Of a DNA stretch of 64,000 nucleotides, positions 17,072 through 26,664 are shown one piece after another. The notes below the pieces were generated by a model. That model was given only the letters and a program-made list of their open reading frames with translations. It ran no database searches and was not told where the DNA came from. Within the stretch, counting starts at the first letter, position 1. Each line of letters begins with the position of its first letter. This DNA is from Fibrisoma montanum (GTDB lineage: Bacteria; Bacteroidota; Bacteroidia; Cytophagales; Spirosomataceae), in assembly GCF_003583365.1 (NCBI RefSeq), contig NZ_QXED01000004.1:186001-250000 (forward strand), read 5' to 3'. The position numbers were made by a program, and so were the translations under genes.

Positions 17072-18835
17072 ATGATGAACAACCAGAAAAAGTCGCTGTT
17101 GGCCATTTTGTTCATGGGTGCATCGTTGACTGTGCCTGTAATGGCTCAGGACGCACAAACGGCCCTGAATGACTTGGAGGCAGATCGATTTGCGAAAGCG
17201 GGGCAGGCTCTGACACAGTTAGCTACCAGTTCGCCGACGGCTGATAATCAATTTTATCTTGGTTATTATTATCTGAAAACCGGCCAGCCTGATCAGGCAA
17301 AAGCTGCATTTGAGAAAGGCTTGGCGGCCGACGGCAAGAACCAGTTGAACAACGTTGGTCTTGCCGGTGTAGCTCTGGCTAAAGGTGACCGGCAGACAGC
17401 CATCGCAAAAATTGATGAAGCCGTCGATAAGTCGAAAGGTAAGGATATCAACGTACTGGTACGTGCTGGTGAGGTGCTAACCATGTTCGAGAAAACGAAC
17501 GACCCGGCCAAGGCGCTCGAAGTGCTGCAAAAAGCTGACGAGCGGGACAAGAAGAACGAGAACGCCGACATCGAGATGGCGATTGGCGACGCGTATTACC
17601 TGCGCAACGACGGAGGTAATGCCGTAAGCAAATACGAAAACGCTTTGGCAATCAAGCCGAATCTGGCCGAAGCTAATTATAAAATTGGTCGGCTGTTTCT
17701 GCGGGGTAAGAACTATACCGAAGCGCAGAAGTTCTTTAACAAGGCAATCGAGAACGATCCTGAGTTTGCACCGACGTATCTGGCCTATGCTGATGCTCTT
17801 GCCAATTCACGGGCTTACAAGGCTGCTGCCCAGCGCTACGAATCATATGTACAAAAGAGCGGTACGCAGGATCCTGAGCGTTTGCTCGACGTAGCTCGTT
17901 ATCGCTTCCTGGCCGAAGATTATCAGGGCGCTGTTTCATACCTCGATCAACTGAAAGGTAAGATCAACAACCCGATCATCGACCGGATGTATGGCTGGGC
18001 CTATACGCAGACCAATAAAGCACCGGAAGCGGTTGAATCATTAAATCGGTTTATCTCAACGGCTCCGCAGAAAGTGCTGCCTGAGGATTACAAATTCCTT
18101 GGACGTGCTTACAGCCAGCTGAACACGCCAGAAGGTGATTCATTAGCAATCAATAATCTGGAAAAGGCAGCTCCGCAGGATACTACGGAGAACCTCTATC
18201 GCGAAATTGCCAAGTTGTATTACGACAAGAAGCGATTTGATAAAGCCGCCGATTACTATTCTAAAACGATTGCTAATGACAAAAAGCCACAGAACAATGA
18301 TTTCCTGTTCATGGCACTGTCAAACTATCAGTACGCTCCTCGTGTAGGTCGTGATAGTTCAGCTGCTCCGATTGATTCGGCTCAAATTCCGCAGGTTAAG
18401 CAGATGTATTATCTGCGGGCCGATTCAGCCTTTGCCGAAATGGCCAAGCGCGTAGAGGAAATTCCGGGCAAGAAGTACCCAGCAGCTTACTATTACCGGG
18501 CGCAGGCAAATTATTATGCTTACGCAAAGGAAGACCCGGAAAAGGCAGCAGCGGCTGCAACGCCACTGTATGAGAAATTCATTGAACAGGCCACAACTCC
18601 GGATTCAACGGATAAAACAGACTATTCAAGATACCTGGTAACTTCCTATAAAGCGTTAGCCGGATTTAGTCTGGCTAAGAAGGATGAAGCGAAAGCAAAA
18701 GAATACTTTGCCAAGGTTCTTGAAATAGATCCTAATGACAAGGACGTTCTGAAGGCTTTAGAGCCACCAAAAGCTCAGGCTGCGCCTGCTAAAGGGACAA
18801 AAGCACCCGCTAAGAAAACTGCGGCCAGCAAATAG
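17072..18835 (+). CDS. Secreted tetratricopeptide-repeat protein
   Basis: 587 aa. A signal peptide (about 1-25, KSLLAILFMGASLTVPVMAQ) is followed by TPR units along nearly the whole chain: FYLGYYYLKTGQPDQAKAAFEKGL, ANYKIGRLFLRGKNYTEAQ and LAYADALANSRAYKAAAQRYE are clear. The C-terminus is Lys/Ala/Pro-rich (PAKGTKAPAKKTAASK). TPR proteins of this type act as periplasmic or envelope scaffolds. Position after exbBDD-tonB-PstS suggests a partner of that system; nothing in the sequence proves it. ATGs at 17072 and 17075 are both possible starts. Confidence 0.85.
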   Translation: MMNNQKKSLLAILFMGASLTVPVMAQDAQTALNDLEADRFAKAGQALTQLATSSPTADNQFYLGYYYLKTGQPDQAKAAFEKGLAADGKNQLNNVGLAGVALAKGDRQTAIAKIDEAVDKSKGKDINVLVRAGEVLTMFEKTNDPAKALEVLQKADERDKKNENADIEMAIGDAYYLRNDGGNAVSKYENALAIKPNLAEANYKIGRLFLRGKNYTEAQKFFNKAIENDPEFAPTYLAYADALANSRAYKAAAQRYESYVQKSGTQDPERLLDVARYRFLAEDYQGAVSYLDQLKGKINNPIIDRMYGWAYTQTNKAPEAVESLNRFISTAPQKVLPEDYKFLGRAYSQLNTPEGDSLAINNLEKAAPQDTTENLYREIAKLYYDKKRFDKAADYYSKTIANDKKPQNNDFLFMALSNYQYAPRVGRDSSAAPIDSAQIPQVKQMYYLRADSAFAEMAKRVEEIPGKKYPAAYYYRAQANYYAYAKEDPEKAAAAATPLYEKFIEQATTPDSTDKTDYSRYLVTSYKALAGFSLAKKDEAKAKEYFAKVLEIDPNDKDVLKALEPPKAQAAPAKGTKAPAKKTAASK

Positions 18836-18857
18836 GCAATACATTTAAGAATGTGCT

Positions 18858-18888
18858 AAAAAGCGCAGGCTACTAGCCTGCGCTTTTT
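18858..18888 (+). terminator. Intrinsic terminator after the TPR gene
   Basis: A 15-bp perfect stem (AAAAAGCGCAGGCTA / TAGCCTGCGCTTTTT) ending in T5 and followed by ATTTT. It closes the exbB-to-TPR cluster. Confidence 0.92.
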
Positions 18889-18955
18889 ATTTTGGCCAAT
18901 TAATAAAAACCAATGACTGTCAGTTCATCAACGTATTATTTTAACCGAGGAGTTG

Positions 18956-18963
18956 TAACTTTG
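18956..18963 (+). promoter_or_regulatory. -7 box upstream of adk
   Basis: TAACTTTG matches TAnnTTTG about 45 bp before the adk start. No convincing TTG lies 17-23 bp upstream. Confidence 0.4.
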
Positions 18964-19007
18964 CGGGCGCAAATTTTGATTGGACGACACTACCCTTAAA
19001 AAACCGT

Positions 19008-19595
19008 ATGCTCAATCTTGTACTGTTTGGCCCGCCGGGTGCTGGTAAAGGAACACAAAGTGAGAAGTTAATAAAAAAGTATAATCTGATTCATTTGTCG
19101 ACCGGCGATTTGTTACGGTCGGAAATTGCAGCTGGCACCGAACTGGGCTTGCGGGCAAAACAGTTAATGGATCAGGGGCTACTGGTGCCCGATGAAGTAG
19201 TCATTGGCATGATTGATAACAAACTGAGGGAAAATCAATCAGTAGCTGGGTTTATCTTCGATGGCTTTCCTCGTACCGTTCCACAGGCACAAGCGCTTGA
19301 TGAATTATTAAGCCATTACAATACGCAGATTACGGTAATGATTGCGCTGGTAGTGGATGACGAAGAATTGACGCGTCGGTTGCTATTACGAGGGCAGACA
19401 TCCGGTCGGCCTGACGACAGCAATGAGGATTTGATACGTCGGCGAGTGAAGGAGTACAACGACAAGACAACACCCGTTGCCGATTTTTATAACCGGCAGG
19501 ATAAGTTTACCGCAATAGATGGCATCGGTAATATTGATGAGATATTCGAAGCTATATGCAGCAAAATTGAGCAGGCCGCTACCAAAGCAGGCTAG
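19008..19595 (+). CDS. adk: Adenylate kinase
   Basis: 195 aa. The P-loop [10 protein letters not shown] is at residues 7-16, followed by the AMP-binding [31 protein letters not shown] and the lid [20 protein letters not shown]. The lid is the short form without zinc cysteines. It interconverts AMP, ADP and ATP in the cytoplasm. It is followed 47 bp later by obg, probably on the same transcript. Confidence 0.97.
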   Translation: MLNLVLFGPPGAGKGTQSEKLIKKYNLIHLSTGDLLRSEIAAGTELGLRAKQLMDQGLLVPDEVVIGMIDNKLRENQSVAGFIFDGFPRTVPQAQALDELLSHYNTQITVMIALVVDDEELTRRLLLRGQTSGRPDDSNEDLIRRRVKEYNDKTTPVADFYNRQDKFTAIDGIGNIDEIFEAICSKIEQAATKAG

Positions 19596-19642
19596 TTTCG
19601 GCTTGTTTGGACGGTGCCTTTCAACACAGTAGAACAACAAAT

Positions 19643-20650
19643 ATGGTTTCATCCAACTTCATTGACTACGTTAAAATTAACTGTCGCTCGGGCGCCGGCG
19701 GTGCTGGTTCGGTTCATTTCCGGCGAGAAAAACACGTTCCCAAGGGAGGTCCTGATGGGGGCGATGGAGGACGAGGAGGCCATATAATACTCAAAGGCAA
19801 TGCTCAGCTATGGACGTTGCTGCATTTAAAATACCGAAAACACGTAAAGGCTGAAGGTGGAAATGCTGGTGAAGGAGGGCGACGCAGTGGGGGTCAGGGC
19901 GAGGACGTAATTCTGGAAGTCCCCCTGGGAACAATAGCCCGTCATGCCGAAACCAATGAAAAAATGGCCGAAATCACTGAAGACGGCCAGGAGATCATAC
20001 TTCTGCCGGGTGGTCGGGGGGGATTAGGCAACGATCATTTTAAAAATTCTACCCAACAGGCACCGTACTATGCTCAACCTGGCGAGGAAGGGCAGGAGGC
20101 CTGGGTCATACTGGAATTAAAACTACTGGCTGATGTAGGCCTGGTCGGGTTTCCAAATGCCGGAAAATCAACCCTGTTGTCGGTGCTGTCGGCAGCCCGG
20201 CCCGAAATTGCTGACTACCCGTTTACAACCCTTGTACCCAATTTAGGAGTCGTAGCATACAGAGACTATAAGTCGTTTGTAATGGCCGACATTCCGGGGA
20301 TAATTGAAGGCGCATCACAGGGTAAAGGCCTTGGGCTGCGGTTTCTGCGACACATAGAACGAAATTCAATCTTACTGTTTCTGATTCCAGCTACCAGTGA
20401 AAACATTCGTGGTGAATACGAGACGCTCTTGAATGAATTGCGTGAGTATAATCCCGAATTAATGGATAAGAAGCGATTGGTAGCTATTTCGAAAATAGAT
20501 TTAGTGAGCGACGAAGAGCTAGCTTCCATTAAGAAACAAGTGCCTGAACAACTACCGGTTTCGTTTATCTCGTCCGTTAGTCAGCGTGGGTTAGAACAAT
20601 TGAAAGACACAATCTGGCAAAGCCTGAATGTGCCGGCCGAGCAAGAATAG
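19643..20650 (+). CDS. obgE: GTPase Obg/CgtA
   Basis: 335 aa from the ATG at 19643; an upstream in-frame ATG at 19607 would add 12 residues that do not look like Obg. The N-terminal glycine-rich Obg fold has KCGRSGAGG-type spacing ([31 protein letters not shown]). The G domain has [12 protein letters not shown] (G1), [12 protein letters not shown] (switch I), [16 protein letters not shown] (G3/switch II) and ISKIDL (G4). It acts in ribosome assembly and the stress response. There is no C-terminal OCT domain. Confidence 0.96.
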   Translation: MVSSNFIDYVKINCRSGAGGAGSVHFRREKHVPKGGPDGGDGGRGGHIILKGNAQLWTLLHLKYRKHVKAEGGNAGEGGRRSGGQGEDVILEVPLGTIARHAETNEKMAEITEDGQEIILLPGGRGGLGNDHFKNSTQQAPYYAQPGEEGQEAWVILELKLLADVGLVGFPNAGKSTLLSVLSAARPEIADYPFTTLVPNLGVVAYRDYKSFVMADIPGIIEGASQGKGLGLRFLRHIERNSILLFLIPATSENIRGEYETLLNELREYNPELMDKKRLVAISKIDLVSDEELASIKKQVPEQLPVSFISSVSQRGLEQLKDTIWQSLNVPAEQE

Positions 20651-20707
20651 AATGGACTCATGTCATTATTTAAGCTGGTAAGCCCAAACCAGCTGTTAAA
20701 GAACGCT

Positions 20708-23698
20708 ATGAAATATATTTTCGCAGCCAAAACCATGGCGGCCTGTTTACTTATGCCGCTTGTGGCAATGGCTCAGCTCCAGGTCTCTTTTCCAACTACC
20801 CGAGCGGTTTTTCAGCGTAACAACAGCAATCAGGCTACCGTTTATATAACTGGATTTTATACAACGGCCGTCAATCAGATTCAGGCTAAAGTGACCGCGC
20901 GCGATGGTCAGGGAAGCAGCTCTCCGGACTGGGTAACTATCCAGAACAACCCAAGCGGTGGAGTATTTGCGGGGGGGCTGCCCGTGTCGGGTGGCTGGTA
21001 CAATCTGGAGGTGCGAGCCATTAACAATGGCAATCAGGTTGGATACACAGTCGTTGAGCGGATTGGCGTAGGCGAAGTGTTTATTGTTGCCGGACAGTCG
21101 AACGCGCAGGGAGTGGAAACTCCGCAGAACACTCGTCCGAACGTACCGCCTTCTACCGATGATCGGGTCAACTGTGTTCGCTATCTGTATCCGCCCGGAA
21201 AAACGGATGATCCACCGGTGCCTTCGTTTGACCGGCTAACGAGCGACGTAGAATGGGCTGCTCCACGAGGGTATACATCCTGGAGCTGGGGGCGGCTGGG
21301 CGATCTGCTGGCGGCCCGGCTCAACGTGCCAATCATGTTTTTCAATGCAGCCTATGCCGGAACGGCCATGCGGAACTGGCGCCAAAGCGCTGCCGGTGGT
21401 CTTGCTGAAAGTGTTTACATTCCCGGAACGTTTTATCAGGCTGGCCAACCCTACATCAATCTGAAGGTAGCTTTGCAGTATTATACCCATATGCTGGGCG
21501 TACGGGCCGTACTCTGGCAACAGGGTGAAGCGGACACGGATATCAATACAGATGCCAACAGCTACGCAAACGATTTAAGATTTGTAATTGACAAAAGCCG
21601 GCAGGATTGCGGGAAAAACGTATCGTGGGTTGTGGCTAAGGTGTCGCGCTCCAACGATTTCAAAACCCCGAATGCGAACGTAACAGCGGCACAAAGTCAG
21701 GTCATTGCGTCAACCCCCAACGTATTCGAAGGTCCTAATACCGACAACATCCAGGTACCCCGCCGACGACCTCCCCTGTTTGACGACCTGCATTTTGATG
21801 CCAATGGGTTAGTCGAGGTGGCTAATGCGTGGAATAATAGCCTTAACGAATCATTTTTTCAGCGGTCTACGCCACAAAGTCCGGCGACGGTACCGACCAT
21901 CTCCGTGGCCTGTGGAGGGGGTAATAATCTGACCTTTACCGTAAACGGGGATTATAGCTTCGTTCAGTGGGAAACCGGCGAGTTAAGCAGAACGTTGACC
22001 AAAGGGCAGGGGCTATACCGGGCAAAAGTAAAAGATGGTTTAGGCAATACGCATTTCACCAGCTACATCCGCGTAGCAGACGCCCCAACCGTATCAACCG
22101 TCGACAATCGGCCTCCTTCCGTCTGCATTGGTAGCAGTCTGGCCCTGACAGCCAGCTACGAGAATAACATCACCTGGGTCAATCAGCAAAACAACGCGAC
22201 CGTAGCGACCGGAAAGACCTATAGCACAACCTCAGCCGGAAACTACTACGTTAAGTATCAGGATGTCAGTGGATGCGAATTTACATCCAATGTCTTGCCC
22301 GTAGCGGTGAATCCGCTTCCGCCAACGCCGACCATTACGAATGAGAAGCCCACTACGTTCTGTGACCGGGACAATACGGTACTTCGCACAAACGCGTCAA
22401 ATGTACAATACAACTGGAGCGGTGGCCAACGGGATCAGGCCATTACGGTCGGTACGTCGGGACAGTATTTTCTGACCGTAACTGATCAGAACGGCTGTAC
22501 GTCTGAACGCTCAAATACAATCAACATAACGGTTAATCCCCTGCCGGCTAAACCAACGCTCGCGCTTAGTGGTCCATTGACGTTCTGTGCGGATCAGAAT
22601 GTTACGTTAACCGCTCCGCAGGAAACAGCATACGTGTGGCGAACAGGCGAAACTACCCGCAGCATAACGGTCAATCGGCCGGGTACGTTTTCGGTGCAGA
22701 CCCGAAATCAATTCGGATGCCTGTCTGATCCGTCGGATGCTGTGACGACGACTGTTAATCCACTGCCCGAAACTCCATCGGTGGCTGCACTTGGATCGAC
22801 TACTTTCTGCGCCGGCAATCGGGTTACACTGGCTGCTACGACCCCACTGAACGTTGTCTGGACGGGTGGTTCAACCAGCAAAAACATCGTCGTTGAACAG
22901 TCGGGGGATTATTCAGCACAGGCCAGGGATCAGAATGGGTGCCTGTCACCGCGGTCCCGGGCAATTAACGTAAAAGTAAATCCGTTGCCGAATGCGCCCA
23001 CCCTGCTTGCCAGCAGACAGCCGGCACTCTGCGAAGGGGATCGCATTACCTTTACCGTCGAAGGGCCTTATACGGTTTTCTGGTCGACGGGAGATTCAAC
23101 AAAAAGTATTACAACGAATTCGGCCGGGCAGTATGCCGCCCGCGTTCGGGATGTGAATGGGTGTATATCACCCCTGTCGACGCCAACCAGCGTGGAGGTG
23201 AAGCCATTGCCGCCTGCTCCGACAATTGCGGTTATCGGCACGTATACGCTGCAGGCAGTCAATGCTACACCGCTCAATAGCGATGTATTCCGCTGGCGCC
23301 GGGGTGATGACTCATTAGCGGTACAATCCGGCGTCATTAAGGCGAACCAGAACGGTTCGTATACGGCCCGGGCCTCCATTGCCTATTCGCCCACTTTGAC
23401 GTGCTTCTCAGTACCGTCTGCTCCATTCGCGTTTGTTGCAGCAACTGATAATCGGGGACTAAGTATCTACCCGAATCCAAATCCGGACAAAGTAGTTATT
23501 CTTGAGACCCAGCAGGATCTTGTTAACGCTACAGTTACGATTTACACGCTAACGGGTCAGCAAGTGTACACAACCAACGTTCCTGCTTTCAATGAGCGCA
23601 AACAACTTGTACTGACCGGGCTTCAATCAGGAAACTACATACTTCGCGTTCAGGCCGCAGGCTTCGATGTGGCAAAACGAATTTTACTTGGATTGTAA
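20708..23698 (+). CDS. Secreted GQSN-type sialate O-acetylesterase-like protein with Ig-like repeats and T9SS tag
   Basis: 996 aa from the ATG at 20708, chosen because it gives a normal signal peptide (MKYIFAAKTMAACLLMPLVAMA); an in-frame ATG at 20660 also exists. The SGNH/SASA esterase domain (about 120-400) shows GQSNAQG (nucleophile Ser), VLWQQGEADTD and DDLHFDANGL (Asp-His pair). A SPRY-less Ig-like region with four tandem units of about 74 aa follows, and the last 80 residues (LSIYPNPNPDKV to ILRVQAAG) are a type-A Por sorting domain for type IX secretion. It probably deacetylates a surface or environmental glycan; the substrate is unknown. Confidence 0.85.
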   Translation: MKYIFAAKTMAACLLMPLVAMAQLQVSFPTTRAVFQRNNSNQATVYITGFYTTAVNQIQAKVTARDGQGSSSPDWVTIQNNPSGGVFAGGLPVSGGWYNLEVRAINNGNQVGYTVVERIGVGEVFIVAGQSNAQGVETPQNTRPNVPPSTDDRVNCVRYLYPPGKTDDPPVPSFDRLTSDVEWAAPRGYTSWSWGRLGDLLAARLNVPIMFFNAAYAGTAMRNWRQSAAGGLAESVYIPGTFYQAGQPYINLKVALQYYTHMLGVRAVLWQQGEADTDINTDANSYANDLRFVIDKSRQDCGKNVSWVVAKVSRSNDFKTPNANVTAAQSQVIASTPNVFEGPNTDNIQVPRRRPPLFDDLHFDANGLVEVANAWNNSLNESFFQRSTPQSPATVPTISVACGGGNNLTFTVNGDYSFVQWETGELSRTLTKGQGLYRAKVKDGLGNTHFTSYIRVADAPTVSTVDNRPPSVCIGSSLALTASYENNITWVNQQNNATVATGKTYSTTSAGNYYVKYQDVSGCEFTSNVLPVAVNPLPPTPTITNEKPTTFCDRDNTVLRTNASNVQYNWSGGQRDQAITVGTSGQYFLTVTDQNGCTSERSNTINITVNPLPAKPTLALSGPLTFCADQNVTLTAPQETAYVWRTGETTRSITVNRPGTFSVQTRNQFGCLSDPSDAVTTTVNPLPETPSVAALGSTTFCAGNRVTLAATTPLNVVWTGGSTSKNIVVEQSGDYSAQARDQNGCLSPRSRAINVKVNPLPNAPTLLASRQPALCEGDRITFTVEGPYTVFWSTGDSTKSITTNSAGQYAARVRDVNGCISPLSTPTSVEVKPLPPAPTIAVIGTYTLQAVNATPLNSDVFRWRRGDDSLAVQSGVIKANQNGSYTARASIAYSPTLTCFSVPSAPFAFVAATDNRGLSIYPNPNPDKVVILETQQDLVNATVTIYTLTGQQVYTTNVPAFNERKQLVLTGLQSGNYILRVQAAGFDVAKRILLGL
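22310..23200 (+). repeat. Four tandem ~74-residue Ig-like repeats
   Basis: Units begin at 22310, 22535, 22757 and 22979, with a fifth boundary at 23201: periods of 225, 222, 222 and 222 bp. Each starts NPLP (or KPLP at the last boundary) and carries a Cys near the start (TFC or ALC), a short Trp motif (Y/V-W-x-G/T-G) and DxNGC near the end. The two cysteines per unit may form a disulfide outside the cell. Confidence 0.85.
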
Positions 23699-23739
23699 TA
23701 GAATCCGAATTTCAACCGTTTACGTAAGGAGTGTAGGGG

Positions 23740-23765
23740 TAAATTTGCATTTTCCCGGGAAAATG
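23740..23765 (+). promoter_or_regulatory. -7 box abutting an 18-bp perfect palindrome
   Basis: TAAATTTG (23740-23747) fits TAnnTTTG. It is followed at once by CATTTTCCCGGGAAAATG (23748-23765), a perfect palindrome that would cover the transcription start. A repressor site is the natural reading, but the protein is unknown. The coding start is 110 bp downstream. Confidence 0.5.
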
Positions 23766-23874
23766 TGAACTTTGTTATCTACCAAGTCGTATCAGGTCTG
23801 ATTTTTGCAAAGAACGCCGTATGGGCCTCGTTGATTCATGGTGTCTTTGCGTGAAATTCATGGACACCTAACGT

Positions 23875-26028
23875 ATGAATAACTATTATCTGCTGATTAA
23901 AAAGCTTCCCTTCTACTGTCTGCTTGGTATTGCGCTGAACGCGTCAGGCCAGGGGAACGGCTCTGTTATTAAAATTACCTACCCGGAGAGCCGGGCAATT
24001 TTCCAACGAGACGTCAACAACACATCAACTATTTACCTGTCGGGCAGCTATTACCAGCCTATTGACAGCGTTCAGGCTCGCGTACAGGTTGAGGATTCGT
24101 ATCAGGGATTCAATACAAACTGGGCCACTATCCAGCGTAATCCGCAAGGAAGCGTTTTTCAGGGCGCGCTATCGGTAAAAGGGGGGTGGTATCGGCTCGA
24201 AGTTCGGGCGTTTGCCAACGGAGCCGTGGTGGGTAGTGATGTAATGCGCAAGATTGGTGTAGGTGAAGTGTTCATCATAACCGGCCAGTCGAACGCCCAG
24301 GGCTTCCAGGATTTTGGGGCGGTGGGTGCCACCGACGATCGGGTCAATTGCGTTACGTACGATAACTCCAGAGCCAATCTGCTCACTGATCCGCCGGCTC
24401 CTACGTTTCAGCAGTTAAGCGCAGCGTCGTTGATTGGGCCACGAGGCCAAAGCGCCTGGTGCTGGGGTATGCTTGGTGATCTGATTGCCAAGCAGTATCA
24501 GGTACCTGTTCTCTTTATCAATACCGCCTGGCAGGGAACAGTAATCAAAAACTGGACAGAAAGCGCCGACGGCAAGATTGCCAAGAACATCTTTGCCATG
24601 GGTACGCCCAACGAAAACTTCCCGGCCGGAATGCCGTACGCAAACCTGCTGATTGCACTACGTTATTATTGTTCGCTGCAGGGTCTACGGGCCGTATTGT
24701 GGCAGCAAGGTGAAAATGACAATGTACCGCTCCGCTCAACGCGACAGGATTACCGGGAAGCAATGCAGTACCTGGTGAACAAAACGCGTTCGGACACAAA
24801 ACGGTATCCGGCCTGGGTGCTTGCCCGGTCATCGTACAACCTTGGCCAGGTAAGCGAGGAAATTACCCAGGCCCAGAACGACGTAATCAACACGTACAAC
24901 AATAACGTGTATCCGGGACCCCTGACCGACAACATCCAGATTCCCCGTTTTGAGGGCGAAGTACACTTCGGTGGCGACGGGCTGAAGCAGTTGGCGCAAG
25001 CCTGGTATGAAAGCCTGAATCCGGTGTTTTTTGCCAGCTCCCGCCCACTGCTTCCTTTGCCTCCGCCGACTATCTCGGTTACCTGCGGCCCCGACAACAA
25101 TAGCCTGACGCTTACGCTGAGCGAAGGGTATAAATCCTACGATTGGAAAAGTGGCCAGAAAACCCGCTCGATAAACGTTAACAGAAGCGGGGTGTATAGG
25201 GCCGTGTTGAAAGGAGCGGACGATAATACCTTCCTGTCGCCGGCTGTGGAGGTGATTGATCCTGTGCAGCCAACACCACCAACTATTTCACTGGCCAAAC
25301 AACCGACGTTGCTGGCTGATCCTACGCAGCAGATCTGTACTGATTCCGTGTTGGCCCTGGTGGGTAATACCACGGCGTCTAACAGTCTGATCTGGAATAC
25401 AGGCACAGTTGGCCGAACTATCACAGTGGCCACGCCAGGCGGGTATTCTGTTCAGGCGGTAAATACGTATGGCTGCCGGTCGACCCGATCGTTGGGCATC
25501 AACCTGACTGTTCGGCCAAAAATACCAACACCCAGTATCGAACAGATAGGTACGTATTCGCTGGAAGCCAGATTGCCGGCTCCGTCGGGTGCGCAAACCG
25601 ATGAGTTTGACTGGCGCCGGACAGGCGAATTAATTCCAGAAAGTGGCCCGGTAGCAAAAGTCGTTCTTGACGCTAATTATTCGGTCCGTGCTAAATCGAC
25701 GTTTATCCTGGAGAATGGCAATCGACTCACGTGCTACTCAGATTTCAGTGCTCCAAAACCATTTGACTTCGATGAATCGAACGGGGGCCTTGGAATTTAT
25801 CCCAACCCGTCGAAGGACGGAATTGTGAATATCGAAACAATCGAAAACCTGGCTAATGCCGAAATAGAGGTGTTCTCGTTGCACGGCGAACTGCTGTATA
25901 CAGACTTGGTGCCGATACTTAACCAGCGGAGGTCACTTAATCTGAAAAACCTGGCTCAGGGCGAATATATAGTCCGCATTCGTTCGGCGGGATTTAACGT
26001 ATCACGACGGATTATAATCAATCGATAG
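23875..26028 (+). CDS. Secreted GQSN-type sialate O-acetylesterase-like protein with T9SS tag (paralogue)
   Basis: 717 aa. Signal peptide at about 1-25. The same esterase core as the gene at 20708: VGEVFIITGQSNAQG, VLWQQGENDN and GEVHFGGDGLKQLAQAW. It has fewer Ig-like units and the same C-terminal sorting domain (LGIYPNPSKDGIVNIE to YIVRIRSAGFNVSRRI). N-terminal blocks align closely (SRAIFQRDVNNTSTIYLSG against TRAVFQRNNSNQATVYITG), so the pair is a tandem duplication followed by change in repeat number. It has its own promoter region. Confidence 0.85.
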   Translation: MNNYYLLIKKLPFYCLLGIALNASGQGNGSVIKITYPESRAIFQRDVNNTSTIYLSGSYYQPIDSVQARVQVEDSYQGFNTNWATIQRNPQGSVFQGALSVKGGWYRLEVRAFANGAVVGSDVMRKIGVGEVFIITGQSNAQGFQDFGAVGATDDRVNCVTYDNSRANLLTDPPAPTFQQLSAASLIGPRGQSAWCWGMLGDLIAKQYQVPVLFINTAWQGTVIKNWTESADGKIAKNIFAMGTPNENFPAGMPYANLLIALRYYCSLQGLRAVLWQQGENDNVPLRSTRQDYREAMQYLVNKTRSDTKRYPAWVLARSSYNLGQVSEEITQAQNDVINTYNNNVYPGPLTDNIQIPRFEGEVHFGGDGLKQLAQAWYESLNPVFFASSRPLLPLPPPTISVTCGPDNNSLTLTLSEGYKSYDWKSGQKTRSINVNRSGVYRAVLKGADDNTFLSPAVEVIDPVQPTPPTISLAKQPTLLADPTQQICTDSVLALVGNTTASNSLIWNTGTVGRTITVATPGGYSVQAVNTYGCRSTRSLGINLTVRPKIPTPSIEQIGTYSLEARLPAPSGAQTDEFDWRRTGELIPESGPVAKVVLDANYSVRAKSTFILENGNRLTCYSDFSAPKPFDFDESNGGLGIYPNPSKDGIVNIETIENLANAEIEVFSLHGELLYTDLVPILNQRRSLNLKNLAQGEYIVRIRSAGFNVSRRIIINR

Positions 26029-26051
26029 CCCCATTACATCTAGTGTATTAG

Positions 26052-26074
26052 AGCCGTTCCTGTCAGGAACGGCT
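26052..26074 (+). terminator. Intrinsic terminator after the second esterase-like gene
   Basis: AGCCGTTCC / GGAACGGCT, 9-bp stem, 5-nt loop, then TTTTT. Confidence 0.9.
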
Positions 26075-26110
26075 TTTTGCATTCGTAGCACGAGGGCTAG
26101 TTGTGGAACG

Positions 26111-26141
26111 TTGATAAAACAGTTGAAAAATGTTAATTTTG
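26111..26141 (+). promoter_or_regulatory. Promoter of the nuo operon
   Basis: TTG (26111-26113), 20 bp, TAATTTTG (26134-26141). The -7 box and spacing are identical to those of the atpD promoter at 46713-46743. The leader is about 80 nt. Confidence 0.65.
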
Positions 26142-26229
26142 AGGTAAGTCAGGCAATGGCTACCCTTGTTTAAAAGAAGGGTTTATTGGTTTTATCGCTA
26201 ACTTGCGCTGTTATTCGTAAATAATCCGT

Positions 26230-26601
26230 ATGAACACATCATACCTGCCGTCAGATTATCTGCCGGTCTTAATCCAACTTCTGCTGGCGCTCGGTTTCAT
26301 TGTGACAACGATGATCGTTACGCACTCAGTAGGACCCAAGCGGAAAAGCCAGAAAAAAGACGATCCGTTTGAGTGCGGTATTCCGGTTCAGGGCGATGCC
26401 CGGACGCCGATTTCAATCAAGTACTTCCTGATTGCTATCCTGTTCGTTCTGTTCGATGTTGAAGTTATCTTCCTGTATCCATGGGCGGTTAACTTTAAAG
26501 GATTAGGACTAACCGGCTTTATCGAGATGATCTTGTTTATGGGTTTATTACTGGCCGGATTCTACTACGTCATCCGCAAGGGGGTGTTGAAGTGGGAATA
26601 G
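26230..26601 (+). CDS. nuoA: NADH-quinone oxidoreductase subunit A
   Basis: 123 aa with three membrane helices. DDPFECGIPVQGDARTPISIKYF is the conserved loop between helices 1 and 2, and ILFVLFDVEVIFLYPWAV is the family signature with the buried acidic residues. It belongs to the membrane arm of complex I near the quinone site. First gene of the operon; 63 bp to nuoB. Confidence 0.96.
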   Translation: MNTSYLPSDYLPVLIQLLLALGFIVTTMIVTHSVGPKRKSQKKDDPFECGIPVQGDARTPISIKYFLIAILFVLFDVEVIFLYPWAVNFKGLGLTGFIEMILFMGLLLAGFYYVIRKGVLKWE

Positions 26602-26664
26602 TCTAGTAAATGAAACGATTAAATAGGATAATTCGTTGGTATATCAGGAATAGTCAACTAACCT

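Noticed and set aside
22310-23200. CRISPR-like array suggested by the regular 222-bp period
   Set aside because: The period is in frame, the units encode diverging 74-residue Ig-like domains, and repeats and spacers are not distinct.
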